A stretch of DNA of 64,000 nucleotides, taken from Ruegeria sp. R13_0. Lineage in GTDB: Bacteria; Pseudomonadota; Alphaproteobacteria; Rhodobacterales; Rhodobacteraceae. A program made the translations under genes and the position numbers. How positions within the stretch are numbered: position 1 is the stretch's first letter; each line of letters opens with the position of its first letter. This document shows positions 8,725 through 18,015 of the stretch, piece by piece. The notes under the pieces are model-generated. The model was given only the letters and a program-made list of their open reading frames with translations. It did no database searches and was not told where the DNA came from. The stretch lies in the NCBI RefSeq assembly GCF_017743995.1, contig NZ_JAGHRB010000017.1:1-64000 (forward strand), in the 5' to 3' direction.

Positions 8725-10479
8725 ATGAACCGCAACAGCAGAAGTGCCAAAGATGACGTCGGTCCAGTTCATGCTGAAGAAATTGATGGTATGTTGCGTG
8801 CAAATGACGACTACTTGGAACAAGAGGCTGCCCTTAAATCCGATTCTGGTCAGACTGTAGGCAAGAAACTCATCGTCTCGACGATGAAGGATGAAGCACC
8901 ATATCTGCTCGAATGGATTGCATATCATCGAGCAATCGGGTTCACGGATTTCCTGATTTACACTAACGATTGTAGTGACGGAACAGACCTCCTGCTCGAC
9001 CGTCTCCAACAAAATAAAATCGTCACGCATGTTCGCAATGTCGTTCTGAAGCGTGGACCCCACAAGTCGGCGCTCAAATATGCACAATCTCATCAATCCT
9101 ACGCATCCGCTCAATGGGTATATGTCTGTGACGTTGACGAGTTCCTGAATGTGAAGATTGGAAATGGTCATGTTGATGATCTCATTGCGCATAGTCCAGA
9201 CGCAGAGGTGATTCCTGTTGCATGGCGCCTTTTTTCGAATGCGGGCCAATCCTCGTTGTTCCCGGGCGAATGCATGAAAGTGTTCACAGATGCCGAGCCA
9301 GCCGTTTCCTCGGAAGACGAAGAAGGGCGTTTTGTGAAATCGCTTTTCAGGCCAAGTCTAAAGGTCAGGCGGCTGGGATTGCACGCGCCTGTTTTTGACG
9401 AAGCAGACGAAAATGACGTTGTCTGGTGCGCGCCGTGGCTGCAATCAGACCCCGAATCCGATCCGCGTCGCCCCAACGACAATTTTGGATATGAAATCGC
9501 GCAGGTGAACCACTATGCCGTGCGCTCAATCGATGCATTTCTTATCAAGCGGAATCGCGGTCGAGCGAACCATGTGAACGAGAGGATTGGAAAAAAGTAC
9601 TGGATGCGCTGGTGTCGAGGCGGCGAGACTGATCTCTCAATCCAACGTCATCTTGACGCAATGTCTAGGGAATACCAAAAGCTCGTCTCCGACCCAATTG
9701 TTGCGCATTTGGAACGCGGCGCACGTGTCTACCAGGAACAGCAACTCGGTCGGTTGTTGAAGCGCGACGAGTATCTAGCGCTAAGACAGGAGCTGATCGA
9801 AATTTCGGCAACGCCTTCAGCGGCTGAAATACCTGTTGCACCTATGCCGAGCAGGTCAAGCTTGGCTACCCCCGAAGAGGCGAATCAGATCATTGGCGTC
9901 ATTCTCGAAGAGAATGATCGAAACCGTGCGCCCAATCGACGCGCGCTGCGGCGCCAGATGCTTGATGAGGTAATGCCAAAAGGCGGTCGATGCGCCGAAA
10001 TCGGAGTTTGGCAAGGTGATTTTTCAGCGGAAATTCTGAATATCACGCAACCACGCGAACTGGTACTGATTGATCCATGGGATTTGCTGGCAGAGAAAAC
10101 CGAAGAACATACGCATGCCCAGCATGCCAGCGCGCAGAAGATGCAGTCGAAATACGACCATGTCACCCGAACGCTAGGGCGATTGCCCAATTGCATCGTA
10201 CGCAAAGGCTTCTCTGCAGACGTGCTTGAGACATATCCAGACGGATATTTTGATTGGGTCTATATTGACGGCAATCACATGTATGACTTTGTGCTGGAGG
10301 ATATTCTTATCTCCGCCCGCAAGGTACGTTCCGGTGGTCTGATCGCCGGAGACGACCTATTTTGGAAAAAGGACGGTCGCATGCACGTTCGTGAAGCAGT
10401 CCGCGAGGCAATGCGCCAGCTTGGCGACCGTGCTAAGCAGACCCGTCGCGGCGCGCAGTTTCTTATCCATCTCAGTTGA
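8725..10479 (+). CDS. Glycosyltransferase (GT2-like) fused to a methyltransferase domain
   Basis: A 584-residue two-domain protein. Residues about 50-330 match the Glyco_tranf_2_4/GT92-like group: STMKDEAPYLLEWIAYHRAIG, YTNDCSDGT and the metal-binding CDVDEFLN motif at 135-142. Residues about 400-584 match a Methyltransf_24-type SAM domain with RCAEIGVWQGDFS, LIDPWD, DWVYIDGNHMYDFV and GGLIAGDD. ATG 8725 was preferred to an upstream GTG at 8683 because the conserved part starts well downstream of either and ATG is the stronger codon; neither has a good ribosome site. The fusion suggests coupled sugar addition and methylation, for example capping a chain. The sugar and acceptor are unknown. 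Confidence 0.8.
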   Translation: MNRNSRSAKDDVGPVHAEEIDGMLRANDDYLEQEAALKSDSGQTVGKKLIVSTMKDEAPYLLEWIAYHRAIGFTDFLIYTNDCSDGTDLLLDRLQQNKIVTHVRNVVLKRGPHKSALKYAQSHQSYASAQWVYVCDVDEFLNVKIGNGHVDDLIAHSPDAEVIPVAWRLFSNAGQSSLFPGECMKVFTDAEPAVSSEDEEGRFVKSLFRPSLKVRRLGLHAPVFDEADENDVVWCAPWLQSDPESDPRRPNDNFGYEIAQVNHYAVRSIDAFLIKRNRGRANHVNERIGKKYWMRWCRGGETDLSIQRHLDAMSREYQKLVSDPIVAHLERGARVYQEQQLGRLLKRDEYLALRQELIEISATPSAAEIPVAPMPSRSSLATPEEANQIIGVILEENDRNRAPNRRALRRQMLDEVMPKGGRCAEIGVWQGDFSAEILNITQPRELVLIDPWDLLAEKTEEHTHAQHASAQKMQSKYDHVTRTLGRLPNCIVRKGFSADVLETYPDGYFDWVYIDGNHMYDFVLEDILISARKVRSGGLIAGDDLFWKKDGRMHVREAVREAMRQLGDRAKQTRRGAQFLIHLS

Positions 10480-10493
10480 AAGACGACATTCGC

Positions 10494-11372
10494 ATGACAC
10501 GCAAATACTCAATTGGCATGCTCTGGGTCGAGGGGCCGTTGAGTTATCTTGAGCAACTCTGTATCAAGTCTTTTCTTGATAACGATCAAGCCGTCCGACT
10601 CTATGTCTACGAAGACGTCTCTCGGGTGCCGGATGGCGTTGAGGTACGTGACGCGAACGAAGTTCTGCCAACGACCGAATTTGTGACCCACACGCGCACA
10701 GGGAGTGTCGCACCGCATGCGGACAAGTTTCGCTACCGTATGCTGCAGCAGGAACCGAATTTGATTTGGGCGGATACCGATGCTTATTGTAGGCTGCCCT
10801 TTGAGACTGAGACAGGCCATTTTTATGGTTGGCAAGAAGAAAATGAGATCAACAATGGCGTCCTGCGTCTTCCGCCCGACAGTCCAACGCTCAAGGATTT
10901 GATCGCCTATACAGAGGACCCCTATACCATCGTTCCTTGGCTCCCACGGCATCACAAACGGCGGTTGCGCGCAGCGCAGGCTGCTGGCACACCCTTACAC
11001 GCAGGTGAGATGCCTTGGGGTGTGTGGGGCCCGCGCGCACTGACCTGGCTATTGCACAAACATGGCGAGGAACGCCATGCCCTTCCACGTCACGTGCTTT
11101 ACCCGATCAGTTTTCAACGTCGCCGTCGTATGGCGCGTCCCAATCGTGACACTTCTGAGTTCATTCTGGAAGATACCGCATCTATCCATTTTTACGGGCG
11201 TCGGATGCGCGATTTTCTCGCTATCGAATATGATGGAATTGCACCGGAAAAAAGCTTGATCGGACAGCTACTTATCAAGCACGACATCGATCCGGGTGCA
11301 GCACCGATTGCGAAGAAAAAGCCGCAACCTAGTCCAGACGCGAATACGGCAGGTGAGTCTTCGGATTCATGA
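10494..11372 (+). CDS. Glycosyltransferase with DXD motif (capsule-synthesis type)
   Basis: A 292-residue protein with the pattern of sugar-binding DXD glycosyltransferases. HADKFRYRMLQQ precedes LIWADTDAYC (DTD at residues 94-96), a layout seen in the Gly_transf_sug and Caps_synth families. The C-terminus is rich in Lys, Pro and Gln and probably disordered. ATG 10494 was chosen over the overlapping TTG at 10476. It follows the fusion gene immediately and overlaps the TupA-like gene by 4 bp, so the operon is tightly coupled. It probably adds one sugar of the same surface structure. Confidence 0.75.
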   Translation: MTRKYSIGMLWVEGPLSYLEQLCIKSFLDNDQAVRLYVYEDVSRVPDGVEVRDANEVLPTTEFVTHTRTGSVAPHADKFRYRMLQQEPNLIWADTDAYCRLPFETETGHFYGWQEENEINNGVLRLPPDSPTLKDLIAYTEDPYTIVPWLPRHHKRRLRAAQAAGTPLHAGEMPWGVWGPRALTWLLHKHGEERHALPRHVLYPISFQRRRRMARPNRDTSEFILEDTASIHFYGRRMRDFLAIEYDGIAPEKSLIGQLLIKHDIDPGAAPIAKKKPQPSPDANTAGESSDS

Positions 11373-12484
11373 ATGAAAAGAAGCCTCGACCGCGCTTTCG
11401 CGAGATGTTGCCCGATCTACCGCCATTGGCGACACCTCCGGCAGAGATTATCGCGGCCTTTCCAGACATGGTCACCGCGCGCGATGTCCGCAGGTTAGAC
11501 CTGTTCTTGCGGTACAGTGAATACCTGTTGTTTGAAATTCGTCGACACAAGCTTTTTGGTATCGCGAACCCGCCTCGTGCGAATTTCACCCGGGGATATG
11601 ACTATTATCCTTCAGATGCGGCACGTATCTTTGCACTGGCAACATCGATCAATCGCTTCAGTCAAAACCATGGCTACCCTCCGAATTTTCTGGATCCGAA
11701 GACCGCCACTGAAAAGCTTCTCGTCATGAAGATGTTTGGTGAGATCCCTATCGGACCGCCTGCGGACAAGCTCATGACAGAGCTGTTTGTACCGGACGCA
11801 GTACTGCCCCTGCTGAGCCTGACACGTCGGAGCTGGATTGCAACCAAGCCCGGCTTGCCAGTTAACACCGAAATGGCACCCGGACGATATTTTCTGAAAA
11901 CGAATTTTGGAGCGGGCAACAATGTTGCCGTTCAGTTTCCGATGGACGACGAAGCGCGAGAAGCACTACTGAAAAAGCAAACCACGTGGTTCGCGCGTCG
12001 CCATCGGCACGGGTTCTGGGCGGGCGAATGGTGGTATCACACCATTTCACCTCGCGTGTTTGTAGAAGAAGATCTCGCTGACGGCGGACAAGATATTGAT
12101 GATTGGAAGCTTTGGGTTTTGGCTGGACGTGTGCATATTGTCCAGGTCGATCAGGATCGCTCCACCCAGCATGTTCAACGGATCTATGATCGTGATTTCA
12201 ATCTTCTCGCGGACGAGCTTTACTATCCCAGCGATCCGTCCCCCGGGCGTCGACCTTCGCAACTTGACGATATGGTCCGTGTTGCAGAAGCCATTGGGCG
12301 TGATCTGGAATTCGCCAGGGTAGACTTTTTCATACGCGGACAGAATCTTTATCTGGGCGAGATTACGCTCTGCCCCTTTGGTGCTAAGAAGAAGATGCGC
12401 AGTGCCGATCTCGACCGCGACCTTGGGAAAGCATGGACGGGTACACGTCTTTTCCCGAATCCGATCCGTGAAGGGCAGAATTAG
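11369..12484 (+). CDS. TupA-like ATP-grasp protein
   Basis: A 371-residue protein of the ATPgrasp_TupA type, named for Bacillus TupA, which is involved in making teichuronopeptide, a glucuronic acid/glutamate cell-wall polymer. Visible are the N-terminal helical region with the DPKTATEKLLVMKMFG block, the ATP-binding strand RYFLKTNFGAGNNV (K177), VEEDLADGGQDIDDWKLWVLAGR, and the metal-binding end FARVDFFIRGQNLYLGEIT. ATP-grasp enzymes join a carboxylate to an amine through an acyl phosphate, so amide-bond formation on a glycan or amino-sugar is a sound inference. It overlaps its neighbours on both sides. Confidence 0.8.
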   Translation: MNEKKPRPRFREMLPDLPPLATPPAEIIAAFPDMVTARDVRRLDLFLRYSEYLLFEIRRHKLFGIANPPRANFTRGYDYYPSDAARIFALATSINRFSQNHGYPPNFLDPKTATEKLLVMKMFGEIPIGPPADKLMTELFVPDAVLPLLSLTRRSWIATKPGLPVNTEMAPGRYFLKTNFGAGNNVAVQFPMDDEAREALLKKQTTWFARRHRHGFWAGEWWYHTISPRVFVEEDLADGGQDIDDWKLWVLAGRVHIVQVDQDRSTQHVQRIYDRDFNLLADELYYPSDPSPGRRPSQLDDMVRVAEAIGRDLEFARVDFFIRGQNLYLGEITLCPFGAKKKMRSADLDRDLGKAWTGTRLFPNPIREGQN

Positions 12485-14079
12485 TGCTGAGTGCCGATCC
12501 GACCGAGGACGAAAGCTTCGCTGAAGCGCTTTGTCGGGAAAAAGGATGGTCCCCAGAGCGGGTTTTCCGTCATCAATATCTGATCACGCCAGAGTCTCAG
12601 ACAAGTGCAGGTCTACCAACTTGGCATTCTGCCACTGCTGGCAGTTGGACACTTTGGTATGACCCTGACTTGCCCGTCCACCCACTAAAAGACGCGACTG
12701 GCGCGTTTTTGGGGCTGCTTTGCGGTGTGGCTATTGGACCCGATGACAATGTGATAGAGGACACGCTGCACCTACCGTTCAAAAATGATGACGCGCTTGC
12801 TCTAGATCAGTTTGAAGAACTACTGATGGATTTGCGTGGACGTTACATCACGCTATTGACCTTGCCTGATCGCACTCTGCTCTACACCGATCCTGTCGCG
12901 GATATGGGGGCGGTTTACGATCCGGCGTCGCGTCGCGTTGGTTTATCAATGCCAGTTGTGCTTAACCGCCGTTTGGAGCGGGCGCATGGCGTGACGCGAC
13001 CCAATCTGCTGCTCGGACATGTCCCACTACGTGCAGGCATGACACCCGATGCACATGTTCGGCGGTTGCTGCCAAATCACCGACTGGACTTGCGAACTTT
13101 CACAATGCGTCGGTTTTGGCCGAAAATCCCGCCGTTTATGGTTGAGAGTGTCGAGGAAGAAGACTCAATCAGTGCCGCCATTGCTGAACGTTTGGCAAAA
13201 AACGTCGCAGCATTTACCAACCATGGCACAAGCGCGATTCCCATCAGTGGGGGGATTGATTCGCGTATTCTGTTGGGGTTGGCAGCGGCTCATGAAGCTC
13301 GGCCGACTATCTGTTTCACTCACCGAACGAACTGGATATCAGGATATGATGCCGTTTTGGGGTACCAGATCGCCGATGCCTTGGGAGTGCCATATCGTTT
13401 GTTGGATGCTGTTACCCTCAACAAAGATGTCGCATGGGCAGAGGCCGCAAAACTGGAGCGCACCCTCCGATTTGTACGCAGTGGTTTTTCCACGCCTAAG
13501 GTACGGGCTCCAACAGCATTAGCCCAACTTATGGTTCCAAAAGTAGCGCTCATTCTGCGCGGCAATGTTATGGAAATGTTGGGTGGCCGGTTTCACCGTA
13601 GTTCTGGGATCGCAGATATTGAAGCAGCCTATAATTTGATCTGGGGCCGTGAACCAGCCTCTGATGAAGAACGCCGAATATGGCAAGCTGCCTATTGTGG
13701 CTGGCTTGCGGACCTTACGCCCGGCCTTCCAGAAAAGACCGGACTTGATCTGGCTTTTGTTGAGCTGCTCTACAGTCACGCCATTGCGGTAGTCCTTCAG
13801 AGCCTGCCGCAAGGGTTTTTTCTAAATCCTTTTGCAGATCGACGCCTCATTGCTCAAACGATGCGCATCTCTTCGCAATCGCGCCGCAGTGGGCAGCTTT
13901 ATAACAAACTGCTTCGTCATGGGCAGATGCTTCCCAAGCTCCCAAGTCCGAGGGTTCTTGGGAAAGCGGACGCATTGGCTGACAATCGACAGTTGCTCGA
14001 ATTCCTCAAGCAGAGATCAGCAGATATTGAAGCTTACACACGTGATACTCCGCCCAACCTTGCCGGTTCAGTCAACTAG
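12484..14079 (+). CDS. Asparagine-synthetase-like (class B, synthetase domain) protein
   Basis: A 531-residue protein starting at GTG 12484, whose G is shared with the previous stop codon. The PP-loop ATP pyrophosphatase motif SGGIDSR sits at 255-261, followed by CFTHR and a YDAVLGYQIADALGVPY segment. This is the adenylating half of asparagine-synthetase-like enzymes, which activate a carboxyl as AMP for amide or lactam formation. The N-terminal 200 residues resemble the glutaminase-like fold only in outline and do not begin with the catalytic Cys2, so ammonia from glutamine is unlikely and an amine substrate is more plausible. It is the last gene of the glycan operon, beside a second amide-forming enzyme. 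Confidence 0.75.
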   Translation: MLSADPTEDESFAEALCREKGWSPERVFRHQYLITPESQTSAGLPTWHSATAGSWTLWYDPDLPVHPLKDATGAFLGLLCGVAIGPDDNVIEDTLHLPFKNDDALALDQFEELLMDLRGRYITLLTLPDRTLLYTDPVADMGAVYDPASRRVGLSMPVVLNRRLERAHGVTRPNLLLGHVPLRAGMTPDAHVRRLLPNHRLDLRTFTMRRFWPKIPPFMVESVEEEDSISAAIAERLAKNVAAFTNHGTSAIPISGGIDSRILLGLAAAHEARPTICFTHRTNWISGYDAVLGYQIADALGVPYRLLDAVTLNKDVAWAEAAKLERTLRFVRSGFSTPKVRAPTALAQLMVPKVALILRGNVMEMLGGRFHRSSGIADIEAAYNLIWGREPASDEERRIWQAAYCGWLADLTPGLPEKTGLDLAFVELLYSHAIAVVLQSLPQGFFLNPFADRRLIAQTMRISSQSRRSGQLYNKLLRHGQMLPKLPSPRVLGKADALADNRQLLEFLKQRSADIEAYTRDTPPNLAGSVN

Positions 14080-14936
14080 AGGAGTTACCCATCAAAAGGT
14101 TGATGCTAAATAGTGTCGTGGTTCAAAGCCTCCATTGATTAACTGTATGATGAGCAGTCCTTATTGGTTGATAGATACGGCAGCGGTGCGGCTTCGTCTA
14201 TGACACATCCGTTGAGAAATATTATCCTATTTAGCAACAATGGGTTGCGCTTTTACACTCCGCGCGCGTGGTATGAACCTCTGTCGACTTTGTACGATCC
14301 TTGGCCTCGTGGGACTAAGCGTTGACGCCAAACAATAAGCGCCTGCACAAGTCGACTTCTCTGATCGGACGTTTGGGTCTAGTTGGTTTCATCGTTTCGT
14401 TTCCATGTTTTGGGAATCCTAGCCTCTCATCTGGGTCACGCTTCTTTTCGCAGTCAATGTTGACCCGGTTCGGTTGTGAGTCTTAGGCGGTCCTACGCCA
14501 TGGCCTTCGCGCAATGCATTGATCCTGATTCACCAAGAGCGGATAGTCGAGCGGCCGAAGTAAAAGATCACTGTGTCTGCAAAAAAGACGTTCAATCAAG
14601 TGGCAGCGAGTGTCTGCTTCGATCCCCGCTGCATACTAGTTGACTGCAGCCGTTGTCTTCGCGTGGCGACTCGGCAAACTAGCAAATAGCTTTTTTCGAT
14701 CAGGGATCACAGGCGACAATTTAGCTTACCGCCTTCCAATGCGATCCTGATATCAGTGGGTCTGGGTGCTGAAAACCAATTTAAGCCTTAGAAATTGAAA
14801 GCTTGCACTGGACATTGTCTTTCTGAACAGGAAAGCATCTTAATAAAGACTGTTTGCGAAAGTGGTCCTCGTTGTAGCAACTTCAAACACGGCCGTGCCA
14901 ATGCTGCCGGTGATAGAAAAAATGTGGGGGGAACTT
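14080..14936. other. Non-coding interval before livK
   Basis: These 857 bp between the glycan operon and livK carry no supportable gene on either strand, and the open frames are short and lack motifs. The right end holds the promoter and leader of livK, with a GGGGGGAA ribosome site just before its start. No clear terminator was recognised after the glycan operon. Confidence 0.45.
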
Positions 14937-16070
14937 ATGAAGTATAAATCGATTGCCATTGCCGCATCCATCGGGTTGCTGGCCACAGGGGCATTCGCTG
15001 AGACCAAGGTCGGCATGATTACTACTCTGTCCGGTGGAGGAGCCGGCTTGGGGATCGATGTGCGCGATGGTTTCATGCTGGGTATCAAGCAATCCGGGCG
15101 GGATGACATCGAGGTCGTCATCGAAGATGATCAACGAAAACCCGATGTCGCCGTGCAGCTTGCTGACAAGATGATCCAGTCGGAGAAGGTGGATATCCTG
15201 ACGGGCATTATCTGGTCGAACCTCGCGATGGCGGTTGTTCCAGCGGCAACGGCCCAAGGTAAGTTCTACTTGTCGCCGAACGCGGGGCCGTCGGCGCTGG
15301 CCGGTCAGGGCTGTCACGAAAATTATTTCAACGTCGCCTGGCAGAACGACAACCTGCACGAAGCAGCTGGCGCCTATGCCAACACAGCAGGACATAGCAA
15401 CAGCTTCATCCTCGCCCCGAACTATCCGGCGGGTAAGGACGCTTTGACCGGGTACAAGCGGTTCTTCGAAGGCGATCTTGCCGGCGAGATTTACACCGAG
15501 CTTGGCCAAACGGACTATGCAGCCGAGATTGCTCAAATCCGCGCGTCCGGCGCAGACAGTGTCTTTTTCTTCCTTCCCGGCGGAATGGGGATTTCGTTTC
15601 TCAAGCAATATGCGGATAGCGGGGTTGATCTGCCCGTGGTGGGTCCGGCGTTTTCGTTCGATCAGGGCATCCTTCAAGCCGTCGGGCCCGCAGCACTTGG
15701 GATTGTGAATACCAGCCAATGGAACAAGGATATCGACAATCCAGCAAATGCCGCGTTCGTTGAAAGCTTTGTGGCCGAGTACGGGCGGCTTCCGTCTCTC
15801 TATGCAAGCCAGGGCTTCGACACGGCACAGTTGATCGTTTCGGCGCTCGGATCGGCTGATGTCTCGGATCAAGACGCGTTCAGAGATGCATTGCGTGCGG
15901 CTGAATTCGACAGCACACGTGGCGACTTTGCGTTTGGTCCAAACCACCATCCAATTCAGACTATCTATGCGCGCGAAGTCATTCAGGAAGGGGATGTATT
16001 CACCAACCGGATCATTGGTGTGGCGTTGGAAAACCACTCGGACGCCTACGCGGCAGATTGTAAAATGTAA
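14937..16070 (+). CDS. livK: Branched-chain amino acid-type ABC transporter, periplasmic binding protein
   Basis: A 377-residue substrate-binding protein of the Leu/Ile/Val (HAAT) family, exported to the periplasm. ATG 14937 follows GGGGGGAA. The signal peptide is KYKSIAIAASIGLLATGAFA, cut before ETKVG. The mature part shows the family start VGMITTLSGGGAGLGIDVRDG, the GIIWSNLAMAVVPAA hinge region and SPNAGPSALAGQGC. It is the first gene of a complete liv set and is separated from livH by a terminator-like hairpin, which fits the usual excess of binding protein. Family members also bind amides, urea or aromatic acids, so the real ligand is not established. Confidence 0.9.
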   Translation: MKYKSIAIAASIGLLATGAFAETKVGMITTLSGGGAGLGIDVRDGFMLGIKQSGRDDIEVVIEDDQRKPDVAVQLADKMIQSEKVDILTGIIWSNLAMAVVPAATAQGKFYLSPNAGPSALAGQGCHENYFNVAWQNDNLHEAAGAYANTAGHSNSFILAPNYPAGKDALTGYKRFFEGDLAGEIYTELGQTDYAAEIAQIRASGADSVFFFLPGGMGISFLKQYADSGVDLPVVGPAFSFDQGILQAVGPAALGIVNTSQWNKDIDNPANAAFVESFVAEYGRLPSLYASQGFDTAQLIVSALGSADVSDQDAFRDALRAAEFDSTRGDFAFGPNHHPIQTIYAREVIQEGDVFTNRIIGVALENHSDAYAADCKM

Positions 16071-16075
16071 TCGGA

Positions 16076-16111
16076 GGGCCGCCCCCAACTAAATGGCGGC
16101 GGCCCGTTTTT
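16076..16111 (+). terminator. Partial terminator between livK and livH
   Basis: GGGCCGCC (16076-16083) pairs exactly with GGCGGCCC (16098-16105), then a T tract follows at 16107-16111. It lies 5 bp past livK and 9 bp before livH. It probably terminates most transcripts after livK while letting some continue into the permease genes. Confidence 0.75.
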
Positions 16112-16120
16112 GCTCGAACC

Positions 16121-17041
16121 GTGACTTTCATCCTTATCGCCGAGCAGATTCTGAACGGAATACAGTTCGGCTTCATGCTCTTTCTCATGGCAGCAGGCCT
16201 GACGCTTATCTTCGGCGTGATGGGCCTAATAAATCTTGCACACGGATCGCTCTACATGGTCGGCGCTTTTGCGGCTGCGGCGGCCGCTGCGGCGACGGGG
16301 TCGTTCTTGGCGGCTGTTGCAGCTGCCATTGCGGCGGCGGCTATGGCCGGGGTTATCGTCGAATTGGCAGTCATTCGCCGGCTCTATGCCCGCGATCACC
16401 TCGAGCAAGTGCTTGCGACTTTCGCGCTGATACTGATTTTCTCCGAGGGTACGCGATGGATCTTCGGTTCATTCCCGCTGTTTCTCGATATTCCGAGCTA
16501 TCTGTCCGGTCCCGTTTCATTGCCAGGCGGCATTCAGTATCCGCTCTATCGCCTCGTGCTCATCCTTGTAGGGCTTTTGGTGGCGGTTGGGCTGTGGCTC
16601 TTCATCTCACGGACCCGCATTGGCATTCAGATTCGTGCCGGAGAAAATGACCGCGAAATGATTGCAGCACTCGGCGTTGATATTGGGAGCTTGTACACGT
16701 TTGTCTTCGCGCTCGGAGCAGCGCTCGCCGGATTGGCGGGAGCACTTGTAGGTGCTATCCAGTCGGTCCAGATCGGAATGGGTGAACCGATCCTGATCCT
16801 CGCTTTCGTCGTTATAGTGATCGGGGGTATCGGGTCCATTCGGGGGGCGCTTATCGGCAGTTTGCTGGTTGGATTGACCGATACCCTGGGCGGCATCTTT
16901 CTGCCGGAACTGTTTAAACTGTTCGTGGCACCAGATGTTGCGACGTCGACAGGGTCGGCATTGGCTTCGATGTCAATTTACGTTCTTATGGCTGGCGTGC
17001 TGATCTGGAGACCCACCGGGCTGTTCGGGGCGCGCGCATGA
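16121..17041 (+). CDS. livH: Branched-chain amino acid-type ABC transporter permease (LivH)
   Basis: A 306-residue inner-membrane permease starting at GTG 16121. Alternating hydrophobic stretches give about eight membrane segments, and the N-terminal block LNGIQFGFMLFLMAAGLTLIFGVMGLINLAHGS is written here only in part as the LivH signature GVMGLINLAHGS. An unusually Ala-rich second segment spans about residues 47-80. The EAA-like loop GAAWAGLAG is replaced by GAALAGLAGALVG. It ends in an ATGA overlap with livM. It forms the translocation pore with LivM. Confidence 0.9.
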   Translation: MTFILIAEQILNGIQFGFMLFLMAAGLTLIFGVMGLINLAHGSLYMVGAFAAAAAAAATGSFLAAVAAAIAAAAMAGVIVELAVIRRLYARDHLEQVLATFALILIFSEGTRWIFGSFPLFLDIPSYLSGPVSLPGGIQYPLYRLVLILVGLLVAVGLWLFISRTRIGIQIRAGENDREMIAALGVDIGSLYTFVFALGAALAGLAGALVGAIQSVQIGMGEPILILAFVVIVIGGIGSIRGALIGSLLVGLTDTLGGIFLPELFKLFVAPDVATSTGSALASMSIYVLMAGVLIWRPTGLFGARA

Positions 17042-18015
17042 TCCCGGAAAAAGCACTAAACGCCATTCTCATGAGCCTGCTTCTTTGTGTGCCGCTTTGG
17101 GCTTGGGTCTCGGACGAACCCTTCACAATTACGTTGGCGACCCGCGCGGTCATCTTCGCTCTGGCCGCGGTTGGTCTCAATGTCGCGCTTGGGCTTGGAG
17201 GGCTCGTGAGCCTCGGGCACGCGGTCTTCTTTGGGATTGGCGGCTATGCGATGGGTATTCTGGCGTTTCACGCTCAGACGTATTCGCCATTGATGGAATG
17301 GCCTATCACGATTTCTGGAACCAAGCTCATGCCTGTGATCTGGTTGGTGGCAATACTGTTTTCAGGTGTTGCCGCCTTTATAGTCGGGCTTCTGTCGCTT
17401 CGAACTTCCGGCGTGTATTTCATCATGATCACGCTGGCTTTCGGGCAGATGTTTTTTTTCTTTGCAATCAGCTGGCCCGCCTATGGCGGAGAAGACGGCC
17501 TTTCCATCTACATTCGAAATTCCTTCCCGGGTATGAACACGCTTGATCCCATACAGTTCTTCGGGATCTGTTTTGCAATTCTGAGCCTAGTCCTTTGGCT
17601 AAACGTGCGGCTCGTAAAATCTCCCTTTGGGCTTGCGTTAAACGCAGCGCGGCAAAGTCCCGAGCGGGTGGAGGCGGTCGGGCTTGATCCGTTTCGGCTG
17701 AGACTCATCGCATTGGTGATTTCCGGCATGATCTGTGGGCTGGCGGGGGCGCTTTTTGCCGATCTTAATCGCTTCGTCAGTCCCACGATGTTCAGCTGGC
17801 AGATGTCAGGTGAACTGATCGTTTTTATAATCCTCGGAGGGTTGGGCCGGACGTTCGGACCGGTCGCAGGCGCGACTCTGTTCGTCGTACTTGAGCACGC
17901 GCTTGGAGGCATTAGCGAATATTTCCTATTCTTTTTTGGTTTGCTTTTGTTGGTGGTCGTCCTTTTCGCCCGCGGCGGCCTGTACGGCGTCTTTACGGGA
18001 AGGTCTGACCGATGA
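17038..18015 (+). CDS. livM: Branched-chain amino acid-type ABC transporter permease (LivM)
   Basis: A 325-residue permease overlapping livH and livG by 4 bp each. It has the LivM core LNVALGLGGLVSLGHAVFFGIGGY and the cytoplasmic coupling loop with AARQSPERVEAVGLDPFRLRL, which contacts the ATPases, both quoted in part. About nine hydrophobic segments are present. Partner of LivH in the heterodimeric pore. Confidence 0.9.
   Translation: MIPEKALNAILMSLLLCVPLWAWVSDEPFTITLATRAVIFALAAVGLNVALGLGGLVSLGHAVFFGIGGYAMGILAFHAQTYSPLMEWPITISGTKLMPVIWLVAILFSGVAAFIVGLLSLRTSGVYFIMITLAFGQMFFFFAISWPAYGGEDGLSIYIRNSFPGMNTLDPIQFFGICFAILSLVLWLNVRLVKSPFGLALNAARQSPERVEAVGLDPFRLRLIALVISGMICGLAGALFADLNRFVSPTMFSWQMSGELIVFIILGGLGRTFGPVAGATLFVVLEHALGGISEYFLFFFGLLLLVVVLFARGGLYGVFTGRSDR

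Noticed and set aside
14883-16088. A 401-codon open frame antisense to livK
   Set aside because: Cys-, Arg- and His-rich with no motif or start signal, while the other strand encodes a clear binding protein with a signal peptide.
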